64,000 nt of DNA, taken from positions 1 through 64,000 of the forward strand of contig NZ_JACJKA010000004.1 of the NCBI RefSeq assembly GCF_016900355.1. The letters run 5' to 3'. The DNA comes from Bacteroides mediterraneensis. Lineage in GTDB: Bacteria > Bacteroidota > Bacteroidia > Bacteroidales > Bacteroidaceae. The notes beneath the pieces are model-generated. The model was not told the origin of the DNA. It saw nothing but the letters and a program-made list of their open reading frames with translations, and searched no databases. The position numbers were made by a program, and so were the translations under genes. Each line of letters opens with the position of its first letter. The first letter of the stretch is position 1. Shown here piece after piece: positions 16,246 to 30,940 of the stretch.

Positions 16246-17256
16246 ATGAAGATAGGAATCTTGACTTCAGGTGGTGACTGTCCCGGCATAAACGCTACAA
16301 TCCGAGGAGTTTGCAAGACAGCCATCAATCATTACGGAATGGAAGTGTACGGAATTCACAGTGGATTCCGAGGATTGCTGGACAATGACATCATTCCCAT
16401 GGATGAAAGTTCACTTACAGGTCTTCTGAACATGGGTGGAACTATTCTCGGCACTTCGCGTGAAAAACCTTTCAAGAAAAAAGGTACTGCCGTCTCGGAA
16501 GACAAGCCTGCCATCCTACTACAGACTATCCACGACCGACAGCTGGATTGTATTGTGTGTATCGGAGGAAACGGAACACAAAAAACAGCGGCCAAACTGG
16601 CTGAAGCAGGAGTTCACGTAGTCAGTATTCCTAAAACAATCGATAACGACGTATGGGGAACCGATGTTTCATTCGGTTTTGATTCGGCTGTTTCTATCGC
16701 TACTGATGCCATCGACCGTCTGCATTCCACAGCCAGTGCCCACCAGCGAGTGATGGTCATTGAAGTGATGGGACACAAAGCCGGATGGATTGCCCTGTAT
16801 TCAGGAATGGCTGGAGGAGGTGATATTATTCTGCTTCCGGAAATTCCGTTCGACATCCACCGCATCGGCGATGCCATCATCGGACGTCTCAAGAAAGGAA
16901 AGCCTTACTCTATCGTCGTAGTGGCAGAAGGTATTCCTACCTTGGGAGGAAAAAAAGCCGCACAATACATTGCCGAAGAAATTGAATATGAAACTGGCTT
17001 TGAAACACGCGAAACGGTGTTAGGCTACATCCAACGAGGAGGAAGTCCTACAGCTTACGACCGTAACCTCGCCACTCGCATGGGAGGACATGCTACCGAG
17101 CTAATCGCACAAGGCCTATTCGGACGAATGGTCGCCCTGAAAGGAGACACCATCGATTCTGTGCCACTCAGTGAAGTAGATGGGAAACTGAAATTAGTGA
17201 CAGAAGACCATGATTTGGTCGTACAAGGCCGCCGTATGGGAATCTGTTTCGGATAA
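16246..17256 (+). CDS. pfkA: 6-phosphofructokinase, Gly/Lys (group III-like) type
   Basis: Glycolytic enzyme of 336 residues that phosphorylates fructose 6-phosphate. TSGGDCPGIN (7-16) is the nucleotide loop, IGGNGTQ (106-112) the phosphoryl-donor site, and PKTIDND (129-135) the catalytic loop with Asp. The Gly at the GGNG position suits ATP, while the Lys in PKTIDND is a feature of pyrophosphate-type and mixed-group enzymes; classic ATP enzymes have PGTIDND. The in-frame start at 16120 would put 42 non-homologous residues ahead of the first conserved strand and precede the probable promoter, so the ATG at 16246 is used. The gene stands alone and ends at a strong terminator. Confidence 0.9.
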   Translation: MKIGILTSGGDCPGINATIRGVCKTAINHYGMEVYGIHSGFRGLLDNDIIPMDESSLTGLLNMGGTILGTSREKPFKKKGTAVSEDKPAILLQTIHDRQLDCIVCIGGNGTQKTAAKLAEAGVHVVSIPKTIDNDVWGTDVSFGFDSAVSIATDAIDRLHSTASAHQRVMVIEVMGHKAGWIALYSGMAGGGDIILLPEIPFDIHRIGDAIIGRLKKGKPYSIVVVAEGIPTLGGKKAAQYIAEEIEYETGFETRETVLGYIQRGGSPTAYDRNLATRMGGHATELIAQGLFGRMVALKGDTIDSVPLSEVDGKLKLVTEDHDLVVQGRRMGICFG

Positions 17257-17263
17257 ATAAAGA

Positions 17264-17302
17264 AGTGTACTAAATAGGTTGATGCCAACCATTTAGTACA
17301 CT
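17264..17302. terminator. Bidirectional terminator between pfkA and the DUF389 gene
   Basis: AGTGTACTAAAT (17264-17275) pairs with 17291-17302, then after one bulged A, GGTTG pairs with CAACC around a 4-base loop. It separates convergent genes, with A-rich and T-rich flanks. Confidence 0.8.
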
Positions 17303-17311
17303 TTATTCAAC

Positions 17312-18670
17312 TTACTCGACAATCAATTTTAGATGAGTGTCCCCCGTCTTTGCTTTTAACCATTTCACAATCTTCTCCTTGCTTTTCAAGTCAGGCACTT
17401 TACGACAATCAATAATCGCAAAAGTCAACGTATCCACTCTCGAACTATCCACCGACAAACGCAAGCTTTTGGATACAGACAAGGATTTAATTTCCGGGAA
17501 CAATACCTTGAGTTCTTGTCCCAACTGTTTTCCCAGCCAGTCTGAACCAGAAAAATCAGCCAATTGTTTGTGCAGGGTATCAATTTCAGCCTCCTGCTCC
17601 TTCAAGCGTTTCTCACTGTTCCGGTAGAAATCTTCCATCACCATCGACTTGATGTTGCTGATGTCTACGGCATTGCCATCTCCCATCCCTTGGAATACTA
17701 CCAGCTTGGTTTTCGCCAGATTGTAATCTGGCAGGCGGTGCTGTGCGGCAGCTATTTGTTCCTTAGACACCTCCTTGCCCACCAATACTACCTTTATTTC
17801 CCGTTTGTCATAGGAAATTTCACGACTCAACACCTGAGAATCGGGAAACTGCAGTTCCTCTGCAATAAAATGACTGGCAGACGTCTGATAGAAGGTTTCT
17901 CGCACAATGTTATAGGTAAGATACACGGCCGGACACATGGTACCAATGGTAATCCAGATAATGTAGCGCTTCACCAGCTTCTCGCGGGCCTTGTCGACAA
18001 ACTGCTTGCGCTGAAAGTGCATCACTCGCACCCCGATGTAAGTGGCCAGACTGATAAATACAGAATTGATGAAATACAGATAAAAGGCACCTAAGAAATA
18101 CAACAGATTACCCGTAGCCAGTCCGAAACCGGCCGTACACAAAGGCGGCATCAAGGCCGTAGCAATAGCTACACCCGGTATTACATTTCCTTTCTCTTTG
18201 GTAGCCAACGCCACAATACCGGCCAACCCGCCGACCAAGGCAATAAACACATCGTAGATGGTGGGTGACGTACGAGCCAACAATTCCGACTGCACCTCAT
18301 CCAGCGGAGTAAAGGCAAAATAAATCGTGGCGGTCGTCACGCTGAACAACGTAGCCACCAGATAGCTTTTCAAGGAACGTTTCATCAGCTCGAAATCATT
18401 CAAACCGATGGAGAGACCCACTCCCATGATCGGTCCCATCAACGGAGAAATCAGCATGGCACCGATAATCACCGCCGTAGAATTGACGTTCAAGCCCAAC
18501 GACGCAATGAAAGTCGCAAAAATCAAGACCCATAAGTTGGTCCCTTTAAATTCCACCCCGTTGCGGATAGTTTCCACCGTCAGTTGCTCGTCTTCCTTGC
18601 TCCGGTTCAAATCCAGATATTCATTGAAAAATTTACGAAGCAGAAATTTTCGTTTGTTTCTCAGTTCCAT
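17312..18670 (-). CDS. DUF389 membrane protein
   Basis: A 452-residue inner-membrane protein with about six predicted helices between residues 45 and 240, including the family signature AVIIGAMLISPLMGPIMGVG. A soluble C-terminal domain with a coiled-coil-like segment (YRNSEKRLKEQEAEIDTLHK) follows. DUF389 proteins have no agreed function. The gene lies 44 bases after a flippase gene and on the same strand as ruvB, with no promoter box recognised in between, so all three may be one transcript. The pfkA terminator on the other side is shared. Confidence 0.84.
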   Translation of the reverse strand: MELRNKRKFLLRKFFNEYLDLNRSKEDEQLTVETIRNGVEFKGTNLWVLIFATFIASLGLNVNSTAVIIGAMLISPLMGPIMGVGLSIGLNDFELMKRSLKSYLVATLFSVTTATIYFAFTPLDEVQSELLARTSPTIYDVFIALVGGLAGIVALATKEKGNVIPGVAIATALMPPLCTAGFGLATGNLLYFLGAFYLYFINSVFISLATYIGVRVMHFQRKQFVDKAREKLVKRYIIWITIGTMCPAVYLTYNIVRETFYQTSASHFIAEELQFPDSQVLSREISYDKREIKVVLVGKEVSKEQIAAAQHRLPDYNLAKTKLVVFQGMGDGNAVDISNIKSMVMEDFYRNSEKRLKEQEAEIDTLHKQLADFSGSDWLGKQLGQELKVLFPEIKSLSVSKSLRLSVDSSRVDTLTFAIIDCRKVPDLKSKEKIVKWLKAKTGDTHLKLIVE

Positions 18671-18714
18671 AAAAGCCCGATTAGATTACATGGTAAATAA
18701 CATCCTCTTGCCGG

Positions 18715-20205
18715 TTACCGGAAAAAGCGACCGACAAAAGGTAAAGTCCTTAAAGGTAAGTCTTTTTTGATAATAAATGCGACAAACAGCAAAATTAATA
18801 TCGTACGGAAGCCTAAACGCAACCAAAGATTGGCAATCGGCGTTTCCTGTGACAACACATAGAGCACCACAGCCACAATCAGATAGAACGCCATGTCTTT
18901 CAACGGATAAGCTACCGGATACTTCTTTTGCCCGATAAAATAAGACAACAAGGTAATTACTCCGTAGCCTGCTACTGAAGCCCAAGCGGAAGCCACATAT
19001 CCGTAAATCGGCACCAGCCAGATATTCAGTCCCAGAATCACGGCGCAACCAATCAAGGAGAAGTAAGCGCCCCAGTAGGTTTCATCGGTCAACTTGTACC
19101 AGAAAGAAAGGTTGAAATAAATGCCCTTGAAAATCTCGGCCAACATGACGATAGCCACCACGCTCAATCCTTCCCAGTAGTCGGAAGCCACCATATATTT
19201 CAGGATGTCCATGTAGCCCATCACGGCCAAGAAGGCCAATAATGAGAATATAAAGAAAAACTTCATGGCCGAAGAGTAAACTTTCTTGCTGTCTGCATCC
19301 TTGTTCTTGCCAAAGACAAACGGCTCATAGGCATAACGGAAAGCTTGCGTGAACATCGCCATGACCAGTGCCACCTTACTTGTGGCACTGTAGATACCCA
19401 ACTGCACCAGCCCTTCCGAACGGTCATCGAACAGATAAGGATAAATCATCTTGTCGACCGTCTGGTTCAGGATACCGACCAACCCGAATATCAGAATCGG
19501 GAATGAATAGTTGATCATACGCTTCATCAACACCTTGTCCATATGATAAGACACGCCACGCAGCTCCGGAATGAAGAAGAACATCTGCAAGGCCGACATA
19601 ATCAAGTTGGACACGAAGATGTAGCCCACCAAATACTCCGGATTATAGAACCAGTTCACCGTCTCTGGGGCATGAGCATTCAGCCACGGACAGACAAGCA
19701 GGAAGAACAGATTCAACAGAATGTTTCCTACAATGTTCAACAATTTAATGGAAGCGAACTTGATGGGGCGCTTCTTGTAACGCAGATACGCAAAAGGGAT
19801 GCACTGGAAAGAATCGAGGGCCACCACACACACCATCATCGCAATGTAATCGGGATGGTCCGGATATTCCAACAAGGCAGAAAGCGGATGCAGGAACACC
19901 ATGCACAGCACCACAAACAACAACGAAAGTCCTCCCACGAACAGCAGGGAGTTGGCATACACCTTTTGGGCATCCTCGTCCGACTTGTTGGCGAAACGGA
20001 AGAATCCCGTTTCCATACCGAAAGTCAGCAACACCAAAATCAATGCCGTATAAGCATATACATTCGATACCACTCCGTATCCTCCGGAAGCAGCGGGCAA
20101 CACGGCCGTATAGAGAGGTACCAACAAATAATTCAAAAAACGTCCTACGATACTGCTCAGTCCATAAATGGCAGTATCCTTTGCCAAAGATTTTATTCCG
20201 GCCAT
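18715..20205 (-). CDS. Oligosaccharide flippase-family (MOP/Wzx-like) protein
   Basis: A 496-residue polytopic membrane protein, about 14 helices, of the polysaccharide-transporter branch of the MOP superfamily. The N-terminus AGIKSLAKDTAIYGLSSIVG with FLNYLLVPLYT is typical of these flippases, which move lipid-linked sugars across the inner membrane. A TTG start at 20214 is possible, but the ATG at 20205, ten bases after the ruvB stop, is preferred. There are no glycosyltransferases next to it; it sits between ruvB and a DUF389 gene, so its substrate (peptidoglycan lipid II, glycan or other) cannot be told. Confidence 0.84.
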   Translation of the reverse strand: MAGIKSLAKDTAIYGLSSIVGRFLNYLLVPLYTAVLPAASGGYGVVSNVYAYTALILVLLTFGMETGFFRFANKSDEDAQKVYANSLLFVGGLSLLFVVLCMVFLHPLSALLEYPDHPDYIAMMVCVVALDSFQCIPFAYLRYKKRPIKFASIKLLNIVGNILLNLFFLLVCPWLNAHAPETVNWFYNPEYLVGYIFVSNLIMSALQMFFFIPELRGVSYHMDKVLMKRMINYSFPILIFGLVGILNQTVDKMIYPYLFDDRSEGLVQLGIYSATSKVALVMAMFTQAFRYAYEPFVFGKNKDADSKKVYSSAMKFFFIFSLLAFLAVMGYMDILKYMVASDYWEGLSVVAIVMLAEIFKGIYFNLSFWYKLTDETYWGAYFSLIGCAVILGLNIWLVPIYGYVASAWASVAGYGVITLLSYFIGQKKYPVAYPLKDMAFYLIVAVVLYVLSQETPIANLWLRLGFRTILILLFVAFIIKKDLPLRTLPFVGRFFR

Positions 20206-20214
20206 ATTCTTCAA

Positions 20215-21240
20215 TTAATCAAACAGTGTCTTCTCACTGCTGTATTTACTTTTTCCTAAATGTTTATACGCCAGTTCGGTCACTTCACGTCCTCGGGGAG
20301 TACGCTTCAGGAACCCTTCCTTGATAAGGAAAGGCTCGTACACTTCTTCCAACGTTCCTGGGTCTTCTCCCAAGGCAGTGGCAATGGTAGTCAGTCCCAC
20401 CGGACCTCCCTTGAACTTGTCGATGAGTGTACAGAGAATCTTGTTGTCTATCTCATCCAACCCATACCGGTCTATGTTCAAGGCTTCGAGGGCGAAACGG
20501 GCAATCTCCAGGTCTATCCGCCCCGAACCTTTCACTTGTGCGAAATCGCGCACCCGTCTGAGCAAAGCATTAGCAATACGAGGAGTTCCCCGACTGCGTG
20601 ACGCAATTTCTCCTGCCGCATCCACATCGCACGGCACATCCAGAATACGGGCCGAACGAAGAACGATACGCGTCAGTATGGAATCATCGTAATATTCCAG
20701 ATGGAGGTTGATGCCAAAACGGGCACGAAGCGGAGCTGTCAGCAATCCACTGCGGGTCGTGGCTCCCACCAGGGTGAACGGGTTCAGGTCTATCTGGATG
20801 CTACGGGCCGAAGGGCCTTTGTCAATCATGATGTCGATGCGATAATCTTCCATGGCCGAGTACAAGTACTCCTCTACCACCGGACTCAACCGATGAATCT
20901 CGTCGATGAACAGCACGTCGTTCGGTTCTAAGCTCGTCAATACCCCGGCCAAATCCCCAGGCTTATCGAGTACCGGGCCAGAAGTCACCTTGAACCCTAC
21001 CCCCAGTTCATTGGCAATGATGTTGCTCAATGTGGTTTTTCCCAGTCCGGGAGGGCCGTGGAGTAATACGTGGTCGAGTGCTTCCGCCCGAAGCCGTGCC
21101 GCTTTTACAAAGATGCGCAGATTGTCCACCACCTTGTCCTGTCCGCTGAAGTCTTCAAACTGGAGCGGACGGAGCGCATTTTCAAAGTCACGCTCTTTTC
21201 CGGTAGGTTTATAATCACGTATATCAAATTGTTCTTCCAT
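20215..21240 (-). CDS. ruvB: Holliday junction branch-migration ATPase RuvB
   Basis: AAA+ motor of 341 residues that drives branch migration of Holliday junctions with RuvA in recombination repair. Walker A is [10 protein letters not shown], Walker [10 protein letters not shown], sensor I VGATTRSG, and the arginine finger lies in LRARFG. The C-terminal winged helix contains [12 protein letters not shown]. The frame extends upstream to 21264, but that codon overlaps a promoter -7 box, so the ATG at 21240 (MEEQFDIRD) is chosen. Downstream is a flippase gene 9 bases away. ruvA and ruvC are not in the window. Confidence 0.96.
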   Translation of the reverse strand: MEEQFDIRDYKPTGKERDFENALRPLQFEDFSGQDKVVDNLRIFVKAARLRAEALDHVLLHGPPGLGKTTLSNIIANELGVGFKVTSGPVLDKPGDLAGVLTSLEPNDVLFIDEIHRLSPVVEEYLYSAMEDYRIDIMIDKGPSARSIQIDLNPFTLVGATTRSGLLTAPLRARFGINLHLEYYDDSILTRIVLRSARILDVPCDVDAAGEIASRSRGTPRIANALLRRVRDFAQVKGSGRIDLEIARFALEALNIDRYGLDEIDNKILCTLIDKFKGGPVGLTTIATALGEDPGTLEEVYEPFLIKEGFLKRTPRGREVTELAYKHLGKSKYSSEKTLFD

Positions 21241-21263
21241 AAATTCGTCTAAAAGTCTGGTCA

Positions 21264-21271
21264 CAAAAGTA
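21264..21271 (-). promoter_or_regulatory. ruvB promoter -7 element
   Basis: TACTTTTG on the minus strand, 23 bases before the ruvB ATG. It excludes the in-frame start at 21264. Confidence 0.6.
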
Positions 21272-21323
21272 CGAATAAAAGAAGAATCCCCGATGAAGAA
21301 TCCCGAAATTCGTTTATATATTG

Positions 21324-21331
21324 TATTTTTG
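21324..21331 (+). promoter_or_regulatory. Promoter -7 element of the ferredoxin-mnmA unit
   Basis: TATTTTTG, a consensus -7 element, lies 25 bases before the ATG at 21357 and is divergent from the ruvB promoter. Confidence 0.6.
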
Positions 21332-21356
21332 TCTACTACAAAAACTGATTGAATTT

Positions 21357-22163
21357 ATGACATCAACCACTACCCCACTGAATGGAAACCGATTGATTTT
21401 CTTCTCTCCCACCCACACCTCGGCCCAGATTGCACGGGCCATTGGAGAAGGTATCGGCATGGAAAGGAGAATAGAAACCGACCTGACCTTGGATGAATCT
21501 TCCTCTCCAATTGAGATGCAAGGAGAATTGTGTGTCATTGCCACCCCTGTCTATGGTGGACGAGTACCGACCCTTGCCCTGCAACGTTTACAGCGTCTCA
21601 AAGGAAACGGAGCTCCCGTGATTCTCGTCGTCGTATATGGCAACCGGGATTACGAAGATGCCTTACGGGAACTTCGGGATACGGCCATCAGCCTGGGCTT
21701 TGCGCCCCTGACTGCCGGAGCCTTCATTGGAGAGCACAGTTACAGCACACCCGAACTGCCGATTGCCGCCGGACGGCCGGATACCGATGATTTGCAGCAG
21801 TCCCGCGGGTTCGGGAAGGACAGCCTGGAAAAATGGAACCAACTGCATACAGCCGGTACCCCAATTCCCGAGCTGACCGTCAAAGGGAATTTTCCTTATA
21901 AATTGTGGACGCCGGGTGCCCCTGCATGTCCTACCTGTACGGAAAATTGCTTTGCCTGTGGCGAGTGTATCGAAGTCTGCCCGACTCACGCCATTCATTT
22001 CAATGCGGACCAGACTGCCATTGAAACGGACATCCAGCAATGCATCAAATGTTGTGCCTGCGTAAAAGTTTGTCCAAACAAGGCCCGTGAGTTCAAGTCT
22101 CCATTTGCGGCCATCCTCCACGAAAAGTGCAGTGCCCGCCGTCAACCGGAATTGTTTTTCTAA
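21357..22163 (+). CDS. EFR1-type flavodoxin/4Fe-4S ferredoxin fusion protein
   Basis: A 268-residue cytosolic electron carrier. The N-terminal flavodoxin-like domain begins FFSPTHTSAQIARAIGEGIG, with IATPVYGGRVPTLALQRL at the FMN site and VVVYGNRDYEDAL after it. The C-terminus has two 4Fe-4S motifs, CFACGECIEVCP and CIKCCACVKVCP, plus an extra CPTC pair just before. This matches the EFR1 family. An in-frame start at 21321 overlaps the promoter box and is excluded. It precedes mnmA by 18 bases; cotranscription is likely, but a link between this redox protein and tRNA thiolation is inference. Redox partners are not identified. Confidence 0.86.
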   Translation: MTSTTTPLNGNRLIFFSPTHTSAQIARAIGEGIGMERRIETDLTLDESSSPIEMQGELCVIATPVYGGRVPTLALQRLQRLKGNGAPVILVVVYGNRDYEDALRELRDTAISLGFAPLTAGAFIGEHSYSTPELPIAAGRPDTDDLQQSRGFGKDSLEKWNQLHTAGTPIPELTVKGNFPYKLWTPGAPACPTCTENCFACGECIEVCPTHAIHFNADQTAIETDIQQCIKCCACVKVCPNKAREFKSPFAAILHEKCSARRQPELFF

Positions 22164-22181
22164 TCTCAACCCAGCGTTTAC

Positions 22182-23312
22182 ATGAAAGAAAGAGAAAAAA
22201 GAGTTTTGGTCGGCATGAGTGGAGGCATCGACAGTTCGGCTGCCTGCATCATGCTACAGGAGCAAGGATATGAAGTAGTAGGCGTGACCATGCGTACCTG
22301 GGACGTCGCGTCTCATTTTACCCCCGGCAACGACCAGCCCAATGAAGTGATTGAAGCACAACAACTGGCTGCCCGCCTAGGTATCGAACACCACGTGGCC
22401 GATGTGCGGACCGAGTTCCGCCAAGTCATTGTGCAGTATTTCATCGATGAATACATGCGGGGACGTACCCCCAACCCTTGTGTAATGTGCAATCCCTTGT
22501 TCAAGGAACGGATTCTCTGTGAATGGGCAGACCGATGCAATTGTGCCTGGATTGCCACGGGACACTACTGCCAGTTGAAAGATATCAATGGTTATCGCTA
22601 CATCCTGACCGGCGACGACCCCCTGAAAGACCAGTCGTATTTTCTATGGAAACTGCCGCAAGAGATTTTGAAACGGATGATGTTCCCTCTTGGCGGCATG
22701 ACGAAAGCCAGCGTACGCGATTACCTCGCCTCAAAAGGTTTCGAGGCCAAAGCCCGTGGAGGAGAAAGCATGGAAATCTGCTTCATTGAAAAAGACTACC
22801 GGGAATTTCTGAAAGAGCATTGCCCCGACATTGACGAAAGGATTGGTCCGGGATGGTTTGTCGACAGCAAAGGGCTGAAACTGGGACAGCACAAAGGTTT
22901 CGCCTACTACACTATCGGACAGCGGAAAGGATTGGAAATCGCCTTGGGAAAACCGGCCTACGTATTGAAAATCAATCCTGCCAAAAACACAGTCATGCTG
23001 GGAGATGCCGACCAGCTCAAGACCCAATATATGCTGGTAGAAGATTACAATGTAGCCAGTCTGGATGAACTGCTCAGTTGTAAGGACTTGGCTGTACGCA
23101 TCCGCTACCGCAGCCGGTCGATTCCTTGCCAGGTGATTCTGCTGGAGAACGGGCAACTGTTGGTCCGCTTCCAACAAGAGGCTTCTGCCATCACCCCCGG
23201 TCAGTCGGCTGTGTTCTACGAAGGCAACCGGGTATTGGGTGGCGGATTCATCGCTTTCCAGCAAGCCATCAAAAAGATAGGTGCCGAGAACGAAGCGAAG
23301 TTCCCGAAATAA
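22182..23312 (+). CDS. mnmA: tRNA-specific 2-thiouridylase MnmA
   Basis: A 376-residue ATP-dependent enzyme that puts sulfur on U34 of Lys, Glu and Gln tRNAs. The PP-loop is GMSGGIDSS (about residues 12-20). The first catalytic Cys is in NPCVMCN (about residue 108) and the second, which forms the persulfide, is in MEICFIEKD. The C-terminal beta-barrel shows [15 protein letters not shown]. Bacteroidales often have more than one MnmA paralogue, so this may not be the only copy. It follows the flavodoxin/ferredoxin gene by 18 bases and ends at a strong terminator. Confidence 0.93.
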   Translation: MKEREKRVLVGMSGGIDSSAACIMLQEQGYEVVGVTMRTWDVASHFTPGNDQPNEVIEAQQLAARLGIEHHVADVRTEFRQVIVQYFIDEYMRGRTPNPCVMCNPLFKERILCEWADRCNCAWIATGHYCQLKDINGYRYILTGDDPLKDQSYFLWKLPQEILKRMMFPLGGMTKASVRDYLASKGFEAKARGGESMEICFIEKDYREFLKEHCPDIDERIGPGWFVDSKGLKLGQHKGFAYYTIGQRKGLEIALGKPAYVLKINPAKNTVMLGDADQLKTQYMLVEDYNVASLDELLSCKDLAVRIRYRSRSIPCQVILLENGQLLVRFQQEASAITPGQSAVFYEGNRVLGGGFIAFQQAIKKIGAENEAKFPK

Positions 23313-23330
23313 ATCACTCCTATACCTAAA

Positions 23331-23373
23331 AAAGATGCCCGGACTGCTCCTCACAAGCCGTCCGGGCATCTTT
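23331..23373. terminator. Bidirectional terminator between mnmA and the sulfatase gene
   Basis: AAAGATGCCCGGAC (23331-23344) pairs perfectly with 23360-23373 around a 15-base loop, with A-rich and T-rich flanks. It ends both mnmA and the minus-strand sulfatase operon. Confidence 0.85.
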
Positions 23374-23393
23374 ATTTGTCCAAACTTTAAAGA

Positions 23394-24962
23394 TTATTCT
23401 TTGTCACGATCCGGAGAAAAACGTACCGGGTCATTGTACTGCTCTTGCAGTTTGGCCATTTCCGCCTTCAGTTCCGTCACGATTCCCTCATATTCTTTCT
23501 GACCATACAAATTGTGCATTTCGTGCGGGTCTTCCTGCAAGTCATACAGCTCCCATGTATCAATGTCATTATAGAAATGAATCAGTTTGTAACGGTCTGT
23601 ACGTACTCCGTAATGGCGTTTCACCATGTGTTCGGCCGGATACTCGTAGAAATGGTAATACAAAGCCTTGCGCCAGTCTTTCGGGTGCTCTCCTTTTAAC
23701 AAAGGCAGCAGAGAAACTCCGTGCATGTCCGACGGAACTTCCACTCCCGCCAATTCCAGGAAAGTAGGCGCATAGTCGATATTCTGCACCATTTCCGTAA
23801 TGTCTCCCTTGCGGGTAAAACCTTCCGGCAGACGCATAATCAGCGGGGTATGCATGGATTCTTCATACATGAAACGCTTGTCGAACCAACCATGCTCTCC
23901 CATATAGAATCCTTGGTCGGAAGTATAGACAATCAATGTATTTTCCAGCAAACCTTTTTCTTTCAGGTAATCCAACACACGCCCCACATTGTCATCCAAC
24001 GATTTGACCGTCTTCATATAATCACGCATATAACGCTGGAACTTCCAATTGGCCAGTTCCTTTCCTTGCGGATTCTTTTTATAGAAGTCATCAATAATCG
24101 GGCCGTAGAATTTGTCCCAGGCCGCACGCTGTGCACTGTCCAAACGTCCCAGGAAACTTTCATACACGCTCTTTAAGCGGGAATCCTTGTCCGGACGGAG
24201 CATCTTCAGGTCATAAATCATGTCCATGTCCTTTACGATGCTCATTTCCTGTGCCGCAGCTGCTTCACGTCCTTCATAATCGTCAAAGAAATTATCCGGC
24301 AACGGGAAAGTCTTGTCTTCATACAAGGCCAGGTTGCAGGTATCTGCCATCCAGTTACGGTGAATCGCCTTATGGTGAATCATCAGGCAGAAAGGTTTCT
24401 TCTCATCCCGCTTGTGCTCCAGCCAGTCGATGGCATCGTCCGTAATGATATTGGTAATATATCCGTGCTTCTGGATGGTATCGTTATCCTGTGTAATAAA
24501 ATTCGGATTATAATAATCACCCTGCCCCGGCACAATTTCCCAATAATCGAAACCAGAGGGCAGACTTTCCAAATGCCATTTTCCAATAATGGCCGTCTGA
24601 TAGCCAACCTTGCGCAGCAGTTTCGGGAACGTCTGCTGCGCGCTGTCGAACACACAAGTGGTATTATCATAGAATTTGTTGCCGCAAGAATGTTTTCCAG
24701 TCAGCATACAGGCACGGCTGGGACCACTCAACGAGTTGGCCACAAAACTATTGGTAAAACGTACACCTTCATTGGCAATCCGGTCCAGATTGGGCGTTTC
24801 CATGTAGCGTGTGTCATAACAGCTCATCATCTGCGCCGTATGGTCATCGGTCATGATATACACAATGTTGTATTGCTTCTTTTCCTGCTTGTCAGCTTGC
24901 TGACAGGCAGTGGTCACAGCCGATAGGATAACCATACCGGCAAGGGGGTAAAGTTTGTTCAT
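23394..24962 (-). CDS. Ser-type sulfatase lipoprotein, probable S1_11-like
   Basis: A 522-residue sulfatase that removes sulfate esters from glycans in the periplasm or at the surface. The lipobox Cys is residue 20. Metal ligands start at Asp39-Asp40 (IMTDDHT), and the maturation motif is Ser79-Gly-Pro-Ser-Arg83 followed by ACMLTGK. Ser79 would be converted to formylglycine by an anaerobic sulfatase-maturating enzyme, which is not in this window. Overall it resembles, from memory, N-acetylglucosamine-6-sulfatases of SulfAtlas group S1_11. It is the last gene after GH20 and GH2 genes, a set fitted to sulfated mucin or keratan-type chains. The family is firm; the substrate is inferred. Confidence 0.88.
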   Translation of the reverse strand: MNKLYPLAGMVILSAVTTACQQADKQEKKQYNIVYIMTDDHTAQMMSCYDTRYMETPNLDRIANEGVRFTNSFVANSLSGPSRACMLTGKHSCGNKFYDNTTCVFDSAQQTFPKLLRKVGYQTAIIGKWHLESLPSGFDYWEIVPGQGDYYNPNFITQDNDTIQKHGYITNIITDDAIDWLEHKRDEKKPFCLMIHHKAIHRNWMADTCNLALYEDKTFPLPDNFFDDYEGREAAAAQEMSIVKDMDMIYDLKMLRPDKDSRLKSVYESFLGRLDSAQRAAWDKFYGPIIDDFYKKNPQGKELANWKFQRYMRDYMKTVKSLDDNVGRVLDYLKEKGLLENTLIVYTSDQGFYMGEHGWFDKRFMYEESMHTPLIMRLPEGFTRKGDITEMVQNIDYAPTFLELAGVEVPSDMHGVSLLPLLKGEHPKDWRKALYYHFYEYPAEHMVKRHYGVRTDRYKLIHFYNDIDTWELYDLQEDPHEMHNLYGQKEYEGIVTELKAEMAKLQEQYNDPVRFSPDRDKE

Positions 24963-24986
24963 AATTTGGTTTTAGGTTATTAAAGT

Positions 24987-30582
<5,596 letters not shown>

Positions 30583-30756
30583 TGTATCAAATTTAAAGTT
30601 TACATATTTATCCTAAGAAATAACCGTTTCTGCAGAAATCAACGACACTCATACTAAAAATTATCATCTATATTGATTAAGGAAACACTAAACCATGAAC
30701 AAATAAAACCAGCGATTTTTCTCATACTATTTATTTTAGGATTTTAGTTTCGAATA

Positions 30757-30764
30757 CAAAAATA
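30757..30764 (-). promoter_or_regulatory. GH20-GH2-sulfatase operon promoter -7 element
   Basis: TATTTTTG on the minus strand, matching TAnnTTTG. It implies a leader of about 165 bases before the GH20 ATG at 30582. Confidence 0.5.
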
Positions 30765-30881
30765 TGCATTTTTCTTTACTATTCAGATTTTTACAAGCTG
30801 AAATTTAAGTCTAAAAAATATCTATTAACCAGCTATAAAAAGAGAACTTAGACTTTGATAGCAATTCAAAATAAACAAAAA

Positions 30882-30918
30882 ACACACTGAACCTTATGAT
30901 TGTTAAAGCTCAGTGTGT
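30882..30918 (-). terminator. Terminator after the GDPD gene
   Basis: ACACACTGA (30882-30890) pairs with TCAGTGTGT (30910-30918). On the minus strand the stem is followed by a run of six T, so it stops the SusC-SusD-GDPD transcript. Confidence 0.7.
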
Positions 30919-30940
30919 ATACAAAAAAGAAATAGTTTGA

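Larger units (their letters stand above)
30583..30940. other. Intergenic region between GDPD and GH20 transcription units
   Basis: About 360 AT-rich bases without a gene. It holds the terminator of the SusC-SusD-GDPD unit near 30882-30918 and the GH20 promoter near 30757-30764. The rest is the long GH20 leader, in which no known RNA element was recognised. Confidence 0.6.
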
